A DNA stretch of 15,847 nt from an uncultured Oscillospiraceae bacterium (GTDB lineage Bacteria; Bacillota; Clostridia; Oscillospirales; Acutalibacteraceae), in assembly GCA_902489335.1 (NCBI GenBank), contig CABTZO010000022.1, forward strand, positions 1-15,847. The letters are read 5' to 3'. The stretch's first letter is position 1. Each line of letters starts with the position of its first letter. Below the pieces are notes generated by a model that was not told the DNA's origin, ran no database searches, and saw only the letters and a program-made list of their open reading frames with translations. Of this stretch, positions 14,009-15,847 are shown piece after piece. The translations under genes were made by a program, and so were the position numbers.

Positions 14009-14032
14009 TTTTAATTTTGTTATATTAAAATT
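14007..14032. terminator. AT-only hairpin between rodA-like and mntP genes (weak bidirectional terminator)
   Basis: AATTTTAAT and ATTAAAATT form a 9-bp stem over an eight-base loop, spanning the convergent stop codons of the two genes. It contains no G-C pair and has only short T-runs beside it, so its strength is doubtful. Confidence 0.35.
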
Positions 14033-14583
14033 TTAATCCCTATTATTATCAAAATTAAACCACCTATCACCGTGGCTTTATCCGAAAGTTTATCACCGAA
14101 TTTTTTACCTATTAAAACACCTACATAACATGTTAAAAAGGTTATGATACCTATTATCAATGTAGCAAAAACAGCTTCGGAAAGTATATACTTTGTTGCT
14201 GTGAAACCCACAGAAAGTGCGTCAATGGAAGTTGCAATCCCCTGCACCATTAATGCTAAAAATCCTATTTTTACAACTTTTTCATTATCTTTTTTGAATA
14301 TTCCTTCATAAATCATTTTTATTCCGATTATAAAAAGTAGATTAAAAGCAATAATATTGATATGTCTTTCAACTGCCATAAAAGATTTTGAAATATAAGA
14401 AACGGTCAGATATCCTATAAAAGACATAAGAAACTGAAAAAGACCAAAGACTCCGGCAATTTGGAATGTCTTTGATTTTTTCATTTTAGGCTCGTTTAAA
14501 CCGTTTGCCAACGAAACGGAAAAGGCGTCCATTGCCAAACCAAATCCGAGTAAAATATTTTGTATAAAAAAATTAAATTTCAT
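14020..14583 (-). CDS. mntP: Putative manganese efflux pump MntP
   Basis: 187 residues, the usual length for MntP (YebN, DUF204). It is a six-helix inner membrane protein exporting Mn2+ to avoid metal overload. The family's internal duplication is clear: GLAMDAFSVSLANG (15-28, Asp19) and GIATSIDALSVGFTA (115-129, Asp121) carry the conserved aspartates of the two halves. The ATG at 14583 has AGGA five bases upstream. Only 19 bases separate the start from the preceding terminator hairpin, leaving no room for a yybP-ykoY manganese riboswitch; the promoter must overlap that hairpin, or expression comes from read-through of ppdK. Convergent with the rodA-like gene. Confidence 0.93.
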   Translation of the reverse strand: MKFNFFIQNILLGFGLAMDAFSVSLANGLNEPKMKKSKTFQIAGVFGLFQFLMSFIGYLTVSYISKSFMAVERHINIIAFNLLFIIGIKMIYEGIFKKDNEKVVKIGFLALMVQGIATSIDALSVGFTATKYILSEAVFATLIIGIITFLTCYVGVLIGKKFGDKLSDKATVIGGLILIIIGIKILI

Positions 14584-14601
14584 AATTATCCTATAATTAA
14601 G

Positions 14602-14632
14602 AAAAATCCTCCAATTTTCATTGGAGGATTTT
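14602..14632 (-). terminator. Terminator after ppdK
   Basis: A perfect 13-bp stem (14603-14615 with 14620-14632) with a four-base loop, GAAA on the minus strand (a GNRA tetraloop). Minus-strand transcripts end in a run of five T. It lies 11 bases past the ppdK stop and just before mntP. Confidence 0.88.
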
Positions 14633-14642
14633 CAATTAAAAT

Positions 14643-15847
14643 TTAAGCTTCCTCTTTAATTGCAGCCTGTGCAGCAGAAAGTCTTGCTATCGGCACTCTA
14701 AACGGTGAGCATGAAACATAGTCAAGTCCGATGTTGTGACAGAATTCAACAGTTGACGGATCTCCGCCGTGTTCTCCGCAAATTCCGAGATGAATATCGG
14801 GATTTGTTTCTCTTCCGAGTTTGGCAGCCAATTTAACAAGTTTACCAACGCCGTGTTGATCGAGTTTTGCAAACGGATCGTTTTCATAGATCTTGTTTTG
14901 ATAATAGCTTTCAAGGAAGGCACCTGCGTCGTCACGAGAGAATCCGAAGGTCATTTGAGTTAAATCGTTTGTTCCGAATGAGAAGAAATCAGCTTCTTTG
15001 GCAATCTCATCAGCAAGAAGAGCTGCTCTCGGGATTTCAATCATTGTGCCTACAAGATAGTCAAGTTTTTTACCAGTTTCTTCGAAAATCTTTTCAGCTG
15101 TGCTTACGATTATATTTTTAACAAACTTGAATTCCTTAATTTCGCCTATAAGAGGTACCATGATTTCGGGAACGATATTCCAATCGGGATGTTCTCCGTT
15201 TACTTTAATGGCAGCTCTGATAATTGCGGATGTTTGCATTTTGCAGATTTCAGGGAATGTAACCGAAAGACGACAACCTCTGTGTCCCATCATCGGGTTA
15301 AATTCATGAAGAGCGGCAATTTTATCTTTAACCTGCTTAACAGTCTTATTCTGTTTGTTTGCAAGTTCTTCAATGTCTTTTTCTTCTGTAGGTAAGAATT
15401 CATGTAGAGGAGGATCAAGCAAACGAATTGTTACCGGGAAACCTTGAAGTGATTCATAGATTCCTTCAAAGTCTTTTTGTTGCATCGGAAGAATCTTCTT
15501 AAGAGCGTTTTCTCTTTCTTCAACAGTTTCGGAAAGAATCATCTCTCTAAATGGTTCAATTCTGTCCGGTTCAAAGAACATATGCTCTGTTCTGCAAAGT
15601 CCGACACCCTGTGCTCCGAGGTTTTTGGCTTGAGTAGCGTCTTTTGGAGTATCGGCGTTTGTTCTTACTTTGAGTCTTCTGTATTTGTCTGCATATTCCA
15701 TAATTCTTTCAAATTCGCCGACAATAGAAGCAGGAGAAGTTGCAAGTTTGCCTTGATAAATATTACCTGTTGTTCCGTCAATAGAGATTTCGTCTCCCTC
15801 ATGGAAGGTAACTCCGCCAAGTTCGAATTGCTTGTTCTTTTCGTCCA
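14643..15847 (-). CDS. ppdK: Pyruvate, phosphate dikinase (C-terminal part; 5' end beyond window)
   Basis: The last 401 codons of a protein usually about 870-890 residues long; the frame is open to the right edge, with no start in the window. The ATG at 15701 is internal, because the codons before it (…ISIDGTTGNIYQG…) are the end of the phosphohistidine swivel domain. What follows is the PEP/pyruvate-binding barrel: VRTNADTP, GVGLCRTEHMFF, RLLDPPLHEFLP (typical of PPDK rather than PEP synthase), MMGHRGCRL, FGTNDLTQM, and GICGEHGG, whose catalytic Cys is encoded at 14778-14780. PPDK interconverts pyruvate, ATP and phosphate with PEP, AMP and pyrophosphate, and replaces or reverses pyruvate kinase in many anaerobes. 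The ATP-grasp domain and the phosphorylated His lie outside the window. Confidence 0.96.
   Translation of the reverse strand, partial: DEKNKQFELGGVTFHEGDEISIDGTTGNIYQGKLATSPASIVGEFERIMEYADKYRRLKVRTNADTPKDATQAKNLGAQGVGLCRTEHMFFEPDRIEPFREMILSETVEERENALKKILPMQQKDFEGIYESLQGFPVTIRLLDPPLHEFLPTEEKDIEELANKQNKTVKQVKDKIAALHEFNPMMGHRGCRLSVTFPEICKMQTSAIIRAAIKVNGEHPDWNIVPEIMVPLIGEIKEFKFVKNIIVSTAEKIFEETGKKLDYLVGTMIEIPRAALLADEIAKEADFFSFGTNDLTQMTFGFSRDDAGAFLESYYQNKIYENDPFAKLDQHGVGKLVKLAAKLGRETNPDIHLGICGEHGGDPSTVEFCHNIGLDYVSCSPFRVPIARLSAAQAAIKEEA

Noticed and set aside
14687..15395. Several open frames opposite or out of frame with ppdK
   Set aside because: Shadow frames of a strongly recognised gene, with no start signals of their own.
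1..15847. CRISPR array, tRNA or rRNA genes, insertion sequence, phage or toxin-antitoxin module
   Set aside because: No regularly spaced repeats, cloverleaf-like genes, transposase or integrase, or small paired toxin genes were seen on reading both strands.

Overview
The window is AT-rich DNA that reads like a low-GC, anaerobic Gram-positive chromosome (Bacillota, Clostridia or Tissierellia-like). This is inferred from Lys/Ile-rich proteins, strong GGAGG-type ribosome binding sites, consensus TTGACA/TATAAT promoters, an rpiB-upp pair, a pyruvate phosphate dikinase, and fermentative and glycogen-type enzymes. No tRNA, rRNA, CRISPR array, transposase or phage gene was seen. All the genes are housekeeping or central metabolism. 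The genus cannot be fixed from sequence alone.

Layout, left to right. (1) Minus strand, cut by the left edge: a NUDIX hydrolase with a degenerate pyrophosphatase-like N-terminal domain, divergent from the next unit. (2) Plus strand: a class 3 aldehyde dehydrogenase and an iron-dependent alcohol dehydrogenase, probably an alcohol/aldehyde/acid redox pair, ending in a strong terminator. (3) Plus strand: glycogen phosphorylase and a GH13 alpha-glucan hydrolase eight bases apart, an intracellular glycogen/maltodextrin breakdown operon. (4) Minus strand, convergent with it: a membrane-anchored LysM-G5-M23 cell-wall peptidase followed by an MTA/SAH nucleosidase, driven by a perfect consensus promoter. 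The two convergent operons each carry their apparent terminator inside the last codons of the other operon's gene. (5) A 373-base gap with several inverted repeats, including a possible 126-bp element with short terminal inverted repeats. (6) Minus strand: tsaE-tsaB-rpiB-upp, tightly overlapped, covering t6A tRNA modification, pentose phosphate isomerisation and uracil salvage. Its promoter predicts a leaderless or one-base-leader tsaE mRNA. (7) Plus strand, divergent from it: a RodA/FtsW-type peptidoglycan polymerase. (8) Minus strand: a MntP-type manganese exporter, then the C-terminal half of pyruvate phosphate dikinase running off the right edge.

Functionally, the window joins carbohydrate storage use (phosphorylase, GH13, PPDK), redox balance (ALDH/ADH), cell-wall synthesis and hydrolysis (RodA-like, M23), nucleotide/SAM salvage (Upp, MTAN) and tRNA modification (TsaE/TsaB). 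I found no wholly new system. The most noteworthy items are regulatory or architectural: the interlocked terminators, the leaderless tsaE start, the structured gap at 10298-10565 and the frequent use of TTG starts (4 of 13 visible starts).
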